Notes under the pieces: model-generated
The model's input: only the letters and a program-made list of their open reading frames with translations
Database searches by the model: none
What the model was told of the DNA's origin: nothing
Source: Lentisphaeria bacterium
Lineage (GTDB): Bacteria; Verrucomicrobiota; Lentisphaeria; Oligosphaerales; Oligosphaeraceae
Length of the DNA stretch: 64,000 nt
Direction: 5' to 3'
NCBI GenBank assembly: GCA_016288215.1
Contig: JAEEYQ010000017.1
Span: forward strand, 40,216-104,215
Made by a program: the position numbers and the translations under genes
Part shown: positions 1 to 8,161 of the stretch, one piece after another
Layout of the letters: each line of letters starts with the position of its first letter
How positions within the stretch are numbered: the stretch's first letter is position 1

Positions 1-10
1 TACACTGCTC

Positions 11-1075
11 CTATGGCTTTGTCTGCTCTGTGCAAGTTTCTTCGGCAATCCATTCGCGGAGTTTCTGCTGGAGTAGTTGCGCATCCGGCAGGTAGAGCTT
101 GTATTCGGCTGCGTAAATGTTCTCATTGTCCGGCAAAGTCATCTCCACAATGGCATCTTCCTTTTTGTCGCACAGGAGAATGCCGATGGTCGGTTTCTCA
201 TAGTCCAGCTTGACACAGCGATCATAGTAGTGGACATACATCTGCATCTGTCCGATGTCCTGATGGGTAAGCTCGCCCGTCTTCAGGTCTATCAGCACAT
301 AACATTGCAGCAGACGGTTGTAAAGCACGAGATCCACGAAGAAGCTCTTCTCATTGTATGTGAAACGGCGCTGCCTGGCCTCGAATAGAAACCCCTTGCC
401 CATTTCGAGCAGGAATTTCTGCATCTTGTCAAGAATGGCGCTTTCCAGCGTCGTCTCGGTGTAGGATGCCTTTTCTTCCATGCCAAGGAACTCCAGGACA
501 ATCGGACTCTTCAGGACATCCGATGGCTTCTCCAGCGTCTGCCCCTTGGTGGCAAGTTGCATGACGGAATCCTTGTCCCTGCTCAAGGCAAGGCGTTCAT
601 ACAAGGAGGAGTGTATCTGCCGCCCCAGCCAGCGCACATCCCAATGCTCCTTGGCGGCTTCTATCTCATAGAATCGCCGGGCCTCCAGATTTTCGACACG
701 AAGCAAAAGCGTGTAAAGCGACCACCCCAAGGTAAATTGAGGGAAAGCAGGATGTGAATCAACTGTTTTGCCATGTGAACTTCCGTCATTTGCAGTCAGA
801 GTCTCTAATTGGGCAGACAGCGTCTGCCCAATTGTCTGTTTTCTTGTTTTCCTTGATTGGGCAGAACTTGTTTGCCCAATCACCCTATTCGGACAATACT
901 CGATATAAAATTGCCGAAAGAGCTTGAGATTTCTGTACGAGAATCCTTTCCCATAGCGTTCCGTCAACTTGTCGGAAAGTTTTTGAAGGATTCTCTGGCC
1001 ATATTCGGCCCGCATGTTTCCTTGCTGTTCTTCTTCCACAATCATCCTGCCAATCTCATAGTTGCTGTAGACCAT
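11..1075 (-). CDS. DUF1016 (YhcG-type) PD-(D/E)XK nuclease domain protein, 5' end lost to a frameshift
   Basis: The protein shows the DUF1016 layout: an N-terminal helical part (NYEIGRMIVEEEQQG, then YGKGFSYRNLKLFRQFY), a variable linker, and a C-terminal nuclease-like domain with FVDLVLYNRLLQCYVLIDLK, in which FxDLxxxN and the D-L-K core match the PD-(D/E)XK fold. Proteins of this family are found near restriction systems and mobile DNA; their exact role is not settled. The open frame starts at MVYSNYEIG, but the usual family start lies about 25-35 residues further upstream and is present in another frame up to 1184. The linker (around residues 63-91) carries two related peptides, IGQTSSAQ and IGQTLSAQ, each encoded by a DNA palindrome. 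No restriction-modification partner is visible. The family call is firm; whether the gene still works is unclear. Confidence 0.8.
   Translation of the reverse strand: MVYSNYEIGRMIVEEEQQGNMRAEYGQRILQKLSDKLTERYGKGFSYRNLKLFRQFYIEYCPNRVIGQTSSAQSRKTRKQTIGQTLSAQLETLTANDGSSHGKTVDSHPAFPQFTLGWSLYTLLLRVENLEARRFYEIEAAKEHWDVRWLGRQIHSSLYERLALSRDKDSVMQLATKGQTLEKPSDVLKSPIVLEFLGMEEKASYTETTLESAILDKMQKFLLEMGKGFLFEARQRRFTYNEKSFFVDLVLYNRLLQCYVLIDLKTGELTHQDIGQMQMYVHYYDRCVKLDYEKPTIGILLCDKKEDAIVEMTLPDNENIYAAEYKLYLPDAQLLQQKLREWIAEETCTEQTKP
807..881. repeat. Two perfect palindromes inside the DUF1016 coding sequence
   Basis: Positions 807-818 and 822-833 form a perfect 12-bp inverted repeat (AATTGGGCAGAC, loop AGC). 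Positions 855-863 and 873-881 form a second perfect 9-bp one (GATTGGGCA). Both contain ATTGGGCA and encode the related peptides IGQTSSAQ and IGQTLSAQ in the linker between the two protein domains. They keep the reading frame. Confidence 0.75.
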
Positions 1076-1184
1076 CGTCAGGTTCGCCGTCTGGGCAACC
1101 CTGATGTCGTGCGGCCTCTATGATCTCCGCAATCCGTTTGTAGAGGTTTGTAATAGCGGCATTTTCCAGTTTATCCTTCGCCAT
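1076..1184 (-). pseudogene. Out-of-frame 5' piece of the DUF1016 gene
   Basis: An ATG at 1184, with GGGAG six bases upstream, opens a frame reading MAKDKLENAAITNLYKRIAE and on to EIIEAARHQ, which is the expected DUF1016 N-terminus. At CCC (1099-1101 on the plus strand) the frame shifts. Removing one base joins AARHQ to VAQTANLTMVYSNYE, restoring the normal family sequence. As it stands, the upstream frame stops after LQQL, so full-length protein needs a frameshift or the gene is broken. A sequencing or assembly error in a short homopolymer is also possible. Confidence 0.7.
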
Positions 1185-1733
1185 TGAAAACTCCCGTGTT
1201 GCATATGGATTACAAATTAATGGCTTGTCTTTTCGTCACATTCAAACTATGATGTTCAAACAGCGTTTTTCAAGCAGCGAAGCCGAAATTTGCCTATTGA
1301 AAATGCCGAATTTCTGTTAGCCTATTGTTCCTTATTCCGAATTCCTATGCAGGCGTCTCGCCGTCGAAAAAAAGGATGTGGTGACGACGTCCCGCCGTTG
1401 GGCGCAAACCACAATAAATATAACCTTCTGCCGCGCAGCTTTTTCTAACATCTCTAGCTAGACTAGGTTCTGCCTTTAGCCATCCTGCCCCTTGCTCCTT
1501 CGACGAATTCTGACGAAGAAGTCCATAGAACCCATGGAATAACCAGAAGCGAATTTCCGCCTTGGGATAATACCGGTCATGAAAAAGTTGCAGGATATGC
1601 CGTGGAAAGGGCAGAGAGCACCTTGCAAAGGAGAGGAGAGATGGTATAGTTGTCTTTGTCTGACGAGCCTAATCAACCTCATGGACCAAGAGGGTGGCCG
1701 CTGGAGCGAAACGACCATAATAAGGAGAGAATC
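1185..1733. other. Intergenic region without a supported gene
   Basis: This stretch of about 550 bases separates the minus-strand DUF1016 gene from the plus-strand putative glycosidase. I see no convincing reading frame, RNA gene or terminator in it. Frames that run through 1476-2003 on the minus strand and from 1650 upstream of the chosen glycosidase start lack ribosome binding sites and family similarity. Confidence 0.5.
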
Positions 1734-3284
1734 ATGCAACGTATCTGGATGACGGTATTTTTGGTGACTGTGACCGCGCTTCATGCGGCGATTGTGATCA
1801 ACACCTCGCAGCAGAAGGGACCCATTCCCATCGGCAGTGACCGCGAGTGCTTCTTCGACGACTATCTTCTCAACACCGCCAAAACCACGGCGGAGCTGAA
1901 AGTCCATCAGCCGGTCCTCCAGGACACGGTCATGATTCATGACAAGCCGTGGGAAGGCGATGGCTGCGACTACTACAACCTCTTCTTTGACGACCAGTAC
2001 CATGGCGTCGACGGCAGCTACGAGAAGGGCACGTACCGCATGTACTACCTCGGCTGGCAGATGCCCTCCAAAGAGCCCAACGCCAAGCCCTCAAAGGGCA
2101 TCGTCGCCTGCTATATGGAAAGTCCCGACGGCATCAAGTGGGTCCGCCCCAACTTGGGCCTCTTCGAGTTCGAAGGCAGCAAGGAGAACAACATCGTCCT
2201 GCAGACGGGTGCCAACCATACCGGCGGCATCGACAATTTGATGGTTTTCCGCGATGACAACCCCGAATGCCCTCCGGAAGCCCGCTACAAGGGCGTTGGC
2301 TCATGCCAAGGCGCCTTGCGCTGCTACCCCAGCCCCGACGGCATCCACTTCACCGAAGGGGATGTCATCACCAACAAAGGCGCCTTTGACTCCCTCAACG
2401 TGGTCTTCTGGGATGAACGGACCAAGCTCTACCGCGGCTATATCCGTGGCTTCCATCCCGCCTCCATGCCCAATCCCATGGGTGAGCCTGTGCGCAACAT
2501 CGCCACCATCGAGTCCAAGGATTTCAAGACCTGGACCGACCCGCAGCTGCTCATCTTCGATGATGGCGAGGACATCCCCCTCTACACCAACAACGTCATG
2601 CCCTACTACCGCGCCCCGCAGCTGTACATCGGAAGCCCCACCCGCTACAACAACCGCTTCAAATGGAGCAACAGCTTCGAGGAGCTGGGCGGCAAGGAGC
2701 ACCGCAAGCTGCGCATGGAGATGAGTCCCCGCTACGGCACCGTGGTCACGGACTGCGTCTTCATCGTCTCCCGCGACGGCAAGATCTTCCACCGCTTTGG
2801 CGAGGCCTTCATGCGCCCCGAACCCGAGAACGACCTGAATTGGCTCTACGGTGACTGCTATCCCGCCCGCGGCTTCGCACTCACCCCAAGCAAGGTTCCC
2901 GGCGCCCCCGACGAGCTGTCCCTCTACCTGCCCGGCTACTGCTGGATGGTGGAGCCTGTCCAGCTCCTCCGCTATACCATTCGCATCGATGGCTTCGCCT
3001 CCGTTCACGCGGGCGCCAAGGAGGCCATGGTGGTGACCAAGCCCTTCACTTTCACGGGCAGTGAGATGCACATCAACTTCGCCACCTCCGCCAGAGGCTA
3101 TGTCTATGTGACGCTGATTGATGCGGACGGCAACCGCTATCCCTCCTGCGAGACCTTCGGCAATGCCATCGACCGCAAGGTGCTCTTTGACGACCCCGAG
3201 GCCGTCTCCAAGCTCGCCGGAAAGCCCGTCTACCTCGAATTCCGCATGATGGACGCCGATGTCTATTCCATGCAGTTCCGGTAA
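1734..3284 (+). CDS. Secreted putative glycoside hydrolase, five-bladed-propeller type
   Basis: The start at 1734 is chosen because AAGGAGAGA ends three bases before it and because MQRIWMTVFLVTVTALHA is a good signal peptide. The mature 500-residue protein begins with an IPIGSDRECFFDDYLL motif and contains recurring strand patterns such as YRMYYLGWQ, ACYMESPDGIKWVRPN and YRGYIRGFH, typical of the GH32/43/62/68-like beta-propeller group found in many secreted proteins of Planctomycetes and Lentisphaerae. The C-terminal 100 residues (FTGSEMHINFATSARGYVYV) look like a beta-sandwich module. Substrate cannot be told, and I cannot assign a CAZy family from sequence alone. It stands alone, with a possible terminator shared with the convergent thi operon just downstream. 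An export role in glycan breakdown is an inference. Confidence 0.6.
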   Translation: MQRIWMTVFLVTVTALHAAIVINTSQQKGPIPIGSDRECFFDDYLLNTAKTTAELKVHQPVLQDTVMIHDKPWEGDGCDYYNLFFDDQYHGVDGSYEKGTYRMYYLGWQMPSKEPNAKPSKGIVACYMESPDGIKWVRPNLGLFEFEGSKENNIVLQTGANHTGGIDNLMVFRDDNPECPPEARYKGVGSCQGALRCYPSPDGIHFTEGDVITNKGAFDSLNVVFWDERTKLYRGYIRGFHPASMPNPMGEPVRNIATIESKDFKTWTDPQLLIFDDGEDIPLYTNNVMPYYRAPQLYIGSPTRYNNRFKWSNSFEELGGKEHRKLRMEMSPRYGTVVTDCVFIVSRDGKIFHRFGEAFMRPEPENDLNWLYGDCYPARGFALTPSKVPGAPDELSLYLPGYCWMVEPVQLLRYTIRIDGFASVHAGAKEAMVVTKPFTFTGSEMHINFATSARGYVYVTLIDADGNRYPSCETFGNAIDRKVLFDDPEAVSKLAGKPVYLEFRMMDADVYSMQFR

Positions 3285-3309
3285 GCGGTCGCCGAATGGC
3301 AAAACTGTT

Positions 3310-3358
3310 CTTCTATTAACGTAAATTTCTGTTTATAAAGGAGTTGCGTTAATAGAAG
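3310..3358. repeat. 12-bp perfect inverted repeat in the intergenic region
   Basis: CTTCTATTAACG at 3310-3321 is matched by CGTTAATAGAAG at 3347-3358, a perfect 12-bp inverted repeat with a 25-base spacer. It lies between the convergent glycosidase and thiH genes, next to a GC-rich hairpin. It could be a processing site, a protein-binding site or a small mobile-element remnant. Confidence 0.5.
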
Positions 3359-3367
3359 CTTGAATAA

Positions 3368-3400
3368 GGGGCGTGCTGTAACTCAAATACGGCACGCCCC
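3368..3400. terminator. GC-rich hairpin, probable bidirectional terminator
   Basis: GGGGCGTGC at 3368-3376 pairs perfectly with GCACGCCCC at 3392-3400. It is followed on the plus strand by TGAATTCTTTC and on the minus strand by TTATTC, so the U tracts are weak. Its position between two convergent genes suits a terminator for both the 1734-3284 gene and the thi operon. Confidence 0.55.
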
Positions 3401-3435
3401 TGAATTCTTTCATCGTCAAATCCGAATCGTGAATA

Positions 3436-4686
3436 TCACACAAAAAGGTAGTCGTTGAGAACGGGCTGAAGTTCGGCGGCAGCCATGTCGGCATACATGC
3501 GCTTCAGACTGCGTCCATCCGCAATCTCAAACTGTTCATCTCCAACCTGTTCGCTTTCCTTGCCGGTGTATTTGCTCTCATGGTCTCCAATGCCTGTGGA
3601 TACGCCGGCGGAAATCTTTGTGGCGGCGATTTTGACGATGCCGTTCCGGAAGGCGGCGCTTTCCCGCGAGGAGACCGTGATTCCCGCAAAGGGCAGGAAG
3701 ATGCGGTAGGCGCAGAGGATTTGGCAGAGCTGGCGCTCATGCACGTCCAGCGGATTGATTTTGGCGTTGTTCACGATGGGACGAAGCCGCGGGCAGGAGA
3801 GGGACATTTCCGCATGGGGATATTTCCTCTGAAGGAAATGCGCATGAAGGGCGGTCGCCAGCGCGTCCTTCCGGAAGTCCGCCAAGCCCAGCAGGGCGGA
3901 GAAGGCCACGCCTCGCATTCCACCCATGAGGGCCCGCTCCTGTGCATCGAAGCGATAGGGCCAAACCCGTTTATGACCAAGGAGATGGAGTTCCTCGTAG
4001 CGTTTGGTGTCATAGGTCTCCTGAAAGACGGTCACGTAGTCCACTCCGCATTCATGGAGGAAGCGGTATTCGTCCACGTTCAGGGGATAGACCTCAATGC
4101 CGACCATGCGGAAGTATTTGCGAGCCAGGCGACAAGCCTCGCCGATGTAGGCCACGTCGCTTTTGGCGCGGCTCTCGCCGGTCAGAATCAGAATCTCCTC
4201 CATGCCGGAGGCGGCGATGACTTTCATTTCCTGTTCGATTTGTTCCTGTTCTAACTTCATGCGGCGGATGTGGTTATAGCAATTGAACCCACAATAGACG
4301 CAGTAATTTTCACAATAATTCGCAATATACAGCGGTGTAAAGAGATAGACAGTGTTGCCAAAGTGCCGGCTGGTTTCCCGACGAGCCCGTTGGGCCATCT
4401 GCTCCAAAAAAGGCTCCGCCGCCGGAGAGAGCAGGGCCTGAAGGTCCTCGATGGAACAGGAGTCATGGTCCAGGGCGCGCCGAACATCCTGTGGCGTGAA
4501 GGCGTTGGGGTCGTAGGTCGCCACCCGTTCCATGACTTGGCCGCGGACGTTCGACTGAATCACCTCCATGCCCGGAAGATATTCCATGATGTCCTTGCGG
4601 GCCGCCGGATTGGTCTCCAGTTCATGCTTTTTCTTCAGCGCCGCCGGCGAGAGAAACTCCGAATCGACGAAGTATTGGTTGTCCAT
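3436..4686 (-). CDS. thiH: 2-iminoacetate synthase ThiH (radical SAM)
   Basis: ThiH cleaves tyrosine with S-adenosylmethionine to give dehydroglycine (2-iminoacetate) for thiazole formation. The 416-residue protein has the radical SAM cluster motif CENYCVYC at residues 125-132 (C125, C129, C132) followed by GFNC, then the expected LTGESR and GIEVYPLNVDEY segments. Length fits the family (about 370-420). The frame could start at a GTG at 4692, but the ATG at 4686 is better spaced behind GGAAGGGAG. It is last in the thiS-thiF-thiG-thiH operon, 18 bases after thiG, and shares the TPP riboswitch. Use of ThiH rather than the oxidase ThiO points to an anaerobe-compatible route. Confidence 0.93.
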   Translation of the reverse strand: MDNQYFVDSEFLSPAALKKKHELETNPAARKDIMEYLPGMEVIQSNVRGQVMERVATYDPNAFTPQDVRRALDHDSCSIEDLQALLSPAAEPFLEQMAQRARRETSRHFGNTVYLFTPLYIANYCENYCVYCGFNCYNHIRRMKLEQEQIEQEMKVIAASGMEEILILTGESRAKSDVAYIGEACRLARKYFRMVGIEVYPLNVDEYRFLHECGVDYVTVFQETYDTKRYEELHLLGHKRVWPYRFDAQERALMGGMRGVAFSALLGLADFRKDALATALHAHFLQRKYPHAEMSLSCPRLRPIVNNAKINPLDVHERQLCQILCAYRIFLPFAGITVSSRESAAFRNGIVKIAATKISAGVSTGIGDHESKYTGKESEQVGDEQFEIADGRSLKRMYADMAAAELQPVLNDYLFV

Positions 4687-4704
4687 GGCCACCGCTCCCT
4701 TCCG

Positions 4705-5478
4705 TCAATCGTGGAGGAAACCCGTCAGGGGGTCGGAGGCGGAGGCACCCCGTTCCAGCACCCGTCCAAGGCCGGCCAGATAGGCGGCCCGGCCGGCCTC
4801 GATGGCCAGACGGAAGGCGCGGGCCATGCGCGGGATGTCTCCCGCCGTGGCCAACGCCGTGTTGGCCATGATGGCGGCGGCGCCCATCTCCATGGCCTCG
4901 CAGGCTTGGGAGGGGCATCCGATGCCGGCGTCCACGATGACGGGCAGGTCGATTTCATCGATGAGAATCTGGATGAACGCCTTGGTGTCCAGCCCCCGAT
5001 TGGAGCCGATGGGGGCGCCTAACGGCATGATGGCGGCGGCGCCGGCCTGAACGAGATCGCGGGCGGCATAAAGGTCGGGATACATATAGGGAAGAACGAT
5101 AAATCCCTCATTTGCAAGGAGTTCCGTAGCTTTCACGGTCTCCTGGTTGTCCGGAAGCAGATATTTCGAGTCCCGCATGATCTCGATTTTGACGAAATCG
5201 CCGCAGCCGATTTCCCTGGCCAGGCGGGCGATGCGGACAGCCTCCTGTGCGTTTCGGGCGCCGGAGGTGTTGGGGAGCAAGGTGACGCCTTTGGGAATGT
5301 AGTCCAGAATGCTTTCGTGCTCCGCCGTGTTGGCGCGGCGGACGGCCAGCGTGATGATTTCCGCCCCTGCGTCCGTGACGGCGGCCTCAATCAGCTTGAG
5401 GGAGTATTTGCCGGAGCCCAAAATGAAACGGGAGTGGAAGGAATGTCCAGCCAAGGTGAAGGTGTCATTGTTTTCCAT
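4705..5478 (-). CDS. thiG: Thiazole synthase ThiG
   Basis: ThiG joins 1-deoxyxylulose 5-phosphate, dehydroglycine and ThiS thiocarboxylate into the thiazole phosphate. The protein (257 residues) starts [20 protein letters not shown] and carries the family hallmarks [20 protein letters not shown] and DFVKIEIM, where K97 is the expected Schiff-base lysine, then the phosphate-binding [19 protein letters not shown] and ANTALA. The start at 5478 follows GGAGA with a normal gap; an in-frame upstream extension has no family similarity. It sits between thiF and thiH. Confidence 0.95.
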   Translation of the reverse strand: MENNDTFTLAGHSFHSRFILGSGKYSLKLIEAAVTDAGAEIITLAVRRANTAEHESILDYIPKGVTLLPNTSGARNAQEAVRIARLAREIGCGDFVKIEIMRDSKYLLPDNQETVKATELLANEGFIVLPYMYPDLYAARDLVQAGAAAIMPLGAPIGSNRGLDTKAFIQILIDEIDLPVIVDAGIGCPSQACEAMEMGAAAIMANTALATAGDIPRMARAFRLAIEAGRAAYLAGLGRVLERGASASDPLTGFLHD

Positions 5479-5522
5479 AAATCTTTCTCCAGAAGAAGAT
5501 GTTGGAGGGCGTCCAGAGCCTG

Positions 5523-6167
5523 TCATGGCTCTGTTTCGCCGTTGATGATGCGTAAAATGGTCATGGCCTGATGGGCGGCGCAGGCCATGACTCTTGCCGA
5601 AAAAAGGGAGCCCTGCTCCTGCACGTCGCTGACGCCATCGCCGCAAAGGAAGAAGCGGGGCAGGATGCGTCGGGTTTGGATGGTGTTGGCGCTGTCCATG
5701 CCGGCCATGCCGTTTGCGGCCACCAGCCATGTATTGGGAAAGTGCTCAAGGACGCCGTTGACCAGAAGCGCCTTTGCCTCTGGGCTGTCGAAGGCCTCGC
5801 AGACGATGGGATCCTCCGCCAGAAGATGCGTCAGATTGTCTTCCGTCAGCCGAACGGGGGCCGTGGTCACGTTGCAATATGGCGCGATCTGCTCCAGATT
5901 TTGCCGCATGGCATCGCATTTGAGCTGACCCAACTGATGGATGGCGTACTGCTGGCGGTTCAGGTTGCTGATGTCCACGCGGTCGAAATCAATGAGATGG
6001 AGCGAGCCGACTCCGGCTCTGGCCAAAGCGATGGCCACGTTGGAGCCCAAGCCGCCCAAGCCGCAGACCGCGACGCAGGCCTCTGAAAGCCGTCTCTGGC
6101 ACTCCTTGCCATGACGGGCCGCCAGTGCCGTCTCCAGTTGTTCCCTGGTGGGAATGCTTCCGTCCAT
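5523..6167 (-). CDS. thiF: ThiS adenylyltransferase ThiF (short E1-like)
   Basis: ThiF adenylates the C-terminal glycine of ThiS before sulfur loading. The 214-residue protein has the nucleotide-binding GLGGLGSN (about residues 36-43), the acidic [15 protein letters not shown] motif and AANGMAG, all typical of the E1-like ThiF/MoeB fold. It is the short form and shows no CxxC zinc pairs. The gene starts five bases after the thiS stop, so the two are likely translated together. The sulfur donor (IscS/ThiI-type) is not in the window. Confidence 0.9.
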   Translation of the reverse strand: MDGSIPTREQLETALAARHGKECQRRLSEACVAVCGLGGLGSNVAIALARAGVGSLHLIDFDRVDISNLNRQQYAIHQLGQLKCDAMRQNLEQIAPYCNVTTAPVRLTEDNLTHLLAEDPIVCEAFDSPEAKALLVNGVLEHFPNTWLVAANGMAGMDSANTIQTRRILPRFFLCGDGVSDVQEQGSLFSARVMACAAHQAMTILRIINGETEP

Positions 6168-6172
6168 ATGGT

Positions 6173-6370
6173 TCAGCCTCCGCCGACGAAACGCACGATT
6201 TCCACCGTGTCGCCATCCTGCAGGATGGTCTGGCCGTACTGCGCCTTGGGGACGATGTCGCCATTGCGCTCCACCGCCACCCGCGTTGGCTCGAAACCAT
6301 GGGCTGTCAGATAGTCCGCAAGAGTCTTCCCCATTGCGTCATCTGCCGTTTGTCCGTTGATTGTCAGCAT
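6173..6370 (-). CDS. thiS: Sulfur carrier protein ThiS
   Basis: This 65-residue ubiquitin-fold protein (MLTINGQTADDAMGKTLADY start) carries sulfur as a C-terminal thiocarboxylate to ThiG. The C-terminus reads FVGGG, one glycine more than the usual double-glycine tail. The ATG at 6370 follows GAGG; the same bases lie directly after the U tract of the riboswitch terminator, so read-through exposes the ribosome binding site. It is the first gene of the thi operon. Confidence 0.9.
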   Translation of the reverse strand: MLTINGQTADDAMGKTLADYLTAHGFEPTRVAVERNGDIVPKAQYGQTILQDGDTVEIVRFVGGG

Positions 6371-6379
6371 GTTAACCTC

Positions 6380-6423
6380 AAAAAAGAAAACAGGCGGAAT
6401 GCCCAACGGGATGCTTCCGCCTG
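6380..6423 (-). terminator. Rho-independent terminator of the thi leader (riboswitch expression platform)
   Basis: On the minus strand CAGGCGGAA (6415-6423) pairs perfectly with TTCCGCCTG (6391-6399), followed by TTTTCTTTTTT at 6380-6390. It lies between the TPP aptamer and the thiS start, so it is the expected off-switch when TPP is bound. Confidence 0.85.
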
Positions 6424-6433
6424 AAATCCGCAC

Positions 6434-6521
6434 ATTTTCCCTACGTTGGCATTACCCACATCAGGTTTTTCGGGTCGAAGCTTTCAGCTTCCTCTCAGCC
6501 TGTCGCACAAGCTCCCCTTGA
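6434..6521 (-). promoter_or_regulatory. TPP riboswitch (THI element)
   Basis: The minus strand reads GGGGAGC, then GGCTGAGAGGAAGC, CTTCGACCCGA, AACCTGAT and GGGTAATGCCAACGTAGGGA, which are the conserved blocks of the thiamine pyrophosphate aptamer in the right order and spacing. It precedes thiSFGH, and the terminator at 6380-6423 implies control by transcription termination. Confidence 0.95.
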
Positions 6522-6568
6522 AACGCATACCACTATAATATAATGTTGTTTTCGAAGATTACACGTCC

Positions 6569-6716
6569 TTATTCAGAACCACATTAAAATCCACAACATA
6601 CACTGAATAAACAGAAATGACAAGTCAGATGGCTCATGCCCCTTATCGCAGATTTTTGTGAAAAGGGAGACCGGCGTCCGTGTCTTTTCGTATGTCCTGT
6701 GGACTCTTTCTGAATC
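6569..6716. repeat. Dispersed palindromic element, copy A
   Basis: The left part (TTATTCAGAACC, ATTAAAATCCACAACATACA, then GAATAAACAGAAATGACA) is closely matched at 27800-27912, and its CxGAATAAACAGAA core again at 44393-44545. The right end (TATGTCCTGTGGAC, TTTCTGAA) is a rough inverted match of the left end. The element is about 150 bases here, has no coding capacity, and sits between the thi and gsp operons. Confidence 0.6.
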
Positions 6717-6731
6717 GTTACGATTATATGA

Positions 6732-6773
6732 CAAAAGGCGGGGAAACAGACCCCAGTCCGTTTCCCTTCCGCC
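6732..6773 (-). terminator. Rho-independent terminator after the gsp/pil operon
   Basis: On the minus strand GGCGGAAGGGAAACGGAC, loop TGGG, GTCTGTTTCCCCGCC makes a long stem with one mismatch and an AA bulge, followed by TTTTG. It starts about 17 bases after the stop codon of the GspF/PilC gene. Confidence 0.75.
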
Positions 6774-6789
6774 CTCCGTTGGATTGAAA

Positions 6790-8040
6790 TCAGCCGCCCA
6801 AGCGGTCAATCAGCTTGACCAGCGGCGCGAACATGGCGACGACGATGGTACCGACGATGACAGCCAGGAAGCAGATCATAACCGGTTCAATCAGCGAGGT
6901 GATGCCTTCGACCGCACGGTCGACTTCTTCCTCATAGACGTCTGCGACTCGATTCAGCATGTCTGGCAGCGCACCGGTTTCCTCACCGACTTCCACCATG
7001 GAGCAGAGCATCAGCGGGAACACATGGGAGTTGGTCAGGGGCTTGGTCATGCCATCGCCTTCCTTCACCGCGTCGTGAACCTGCTGAATGGCTCCTGCCA
7101 CCAGTTCGTTGCCCGCTGTGTCCTTCACGATCTGCAGTGCTTGCAGCACCGCGACGCCAGAGGACATCAGCGTGCCCAAGGTTCGACAGAATCGAGCCGA
7201 CGCATTACGCACGACCAGCGAATTGAAAGGTGGCATTCGTAGCGCCATCGTGTCGAAGACATAGGCTCCAGGTTTTGTCTTGAGCAGCAATTTGAAGACA
7301 ATGATGAAGATCACCAAGCCGATACCGACAGCCACTGCGTTCTCCGCCAGCACTTTACTGGCATTGATGACGAACTGGGTAATGGCCGGCATGCTGTCTC
7401 CGGGAAGCATTTCCTCGAACATGGCGGCGAATTTAGGAACGATGAAGATCATCAAGCCGGCGGCAATGCCCAAGGCGATGATCAGAACGGCGATAGGATA
7501 GACCATGGCGGACTTGACCTTACCGGCGATTCGCTGAGCCTTTTCCATGAATTCGGAGAGACGGGTCAGAACGACTTCCAACGCGCCGGAGGCCTCACCT
7601 GCGCGCACCATGCTGACATACAGCTTGTTGAAGGATTTGGGATGGCTTGCCAAGGCTTCCGAAAACGTGGAGCCGCCTTCGACCTGCGCCGCGAGGCTGC
7701 CCAGCACCTTGTACAAAGCCGGCCGCTGGCCTTTTGCCTGCCGCTCCAGCGTGTGAAGCGCTCTCACCAACGGCAGACCAGCCTGAAGCAGCGTCGCCAG
7801 CTGACGGGTTGTCGTCGTCAAATCCTTGCGGGGGATTTTGGGACCGCCGAAAAAGGCGCCGCCGCCGGCCTTGGCTCCTTTGCCGCCTTTGCCGGAGGAC
7901 ACCTTGCTGACGGCCATGCTGGTGGGAAACAGCCCCTGCTGCTTCAACCTCGCTGTCGCCTCCTGCTCGTTGTCCGCATCGACAAAGCCTTTGCTTTCCT
8001 TGCCATTGCTGTCCATGGCCGTGTATTGGAATCTAGGCAT
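6790..8040 (-). CDS. Type II secretion/type IV pilus inner-membrane platform protein (GspF/PilC)
   Basis: GspF/PilC is the polytopic inner-membrane platform on which the assembly ATPase works. The 416-residue protein starts MPRFQYTAMDSNGKESKGFV, the usual family start, has two T2SF repeats (RQLATLLQAGLPLVRALHTL near residue 80 and RFCRTLGTLMSSGVAVLQAL near 285) and three hydrophobic segments (about residues 178-205, 235-260, 385-410), with the typical LIEPVMICFLAVIVGTIVVA end. A glycine-rich stretch after residue 50 is a linker. AAAGGAG lies in front of the ATG. It is last in the operon after two GspE-type ATPases and PilT. Confidence 0.93.
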   Translation of the reverse strand: MPRFQYTAMDSNGKESKGFVDADNEQEATARLKQQGLFPTSMAVSKVSSGKGGKGAKAGGGAFFGGPKIPRKDLTTTTRQLATLLQAGLPLVRALHTLERQAKGQRPALYKVLGSLAAQVEGGSTFSEALASHPKSFNKLYVSMVRAGEASGALEVVLTRLSEFMEKAQRIAGKVKSAMVYPIAVLIIALGIAAGLMIFIVPKFAAMFEEMLPGDSMPAITQFVINASKVLAENAVAVGIGLVIFIIVFKLLLKTKPGAYVFDTMALRMPPFNSLVVRNASARFCRTLGTLMSSGVAVLQALQIVKDTAGNELVAGAIQQVHDAVKEGDGMTKPLTNSHVFPLMLCSMVEVGEETGALPDMLNRVADVYEEEVDRAVEGITSLIEPVMICFLAVIVGTIVVAMFAPLVKLIDRLGG

Positions 8041-8161
8041 CGCATGTCTCCTTTCGTGCTATATATATGAATGTCATTGATTTTGCTATGATGAAGCGGG
8101 CGTACTCCATGTCGTCTTTCCGACGGGGCCGTGCAGTGGACGTCATTCAGAGCAACGCCTT

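Noticed and set aside
1476..2003. 175-codon frame on the minus strand before the propeller-type gene
   Set aside because: Overlaps the real gene antisense and lacks a ribosome binding site or similarity.
2301..3302. 333-codon open frame on the minus strand, opposite the propeller-type protein
   Set aside because: Gly/Val/Ala-rich translation, no ribosome binding site; the plus-strand gene explains the region.
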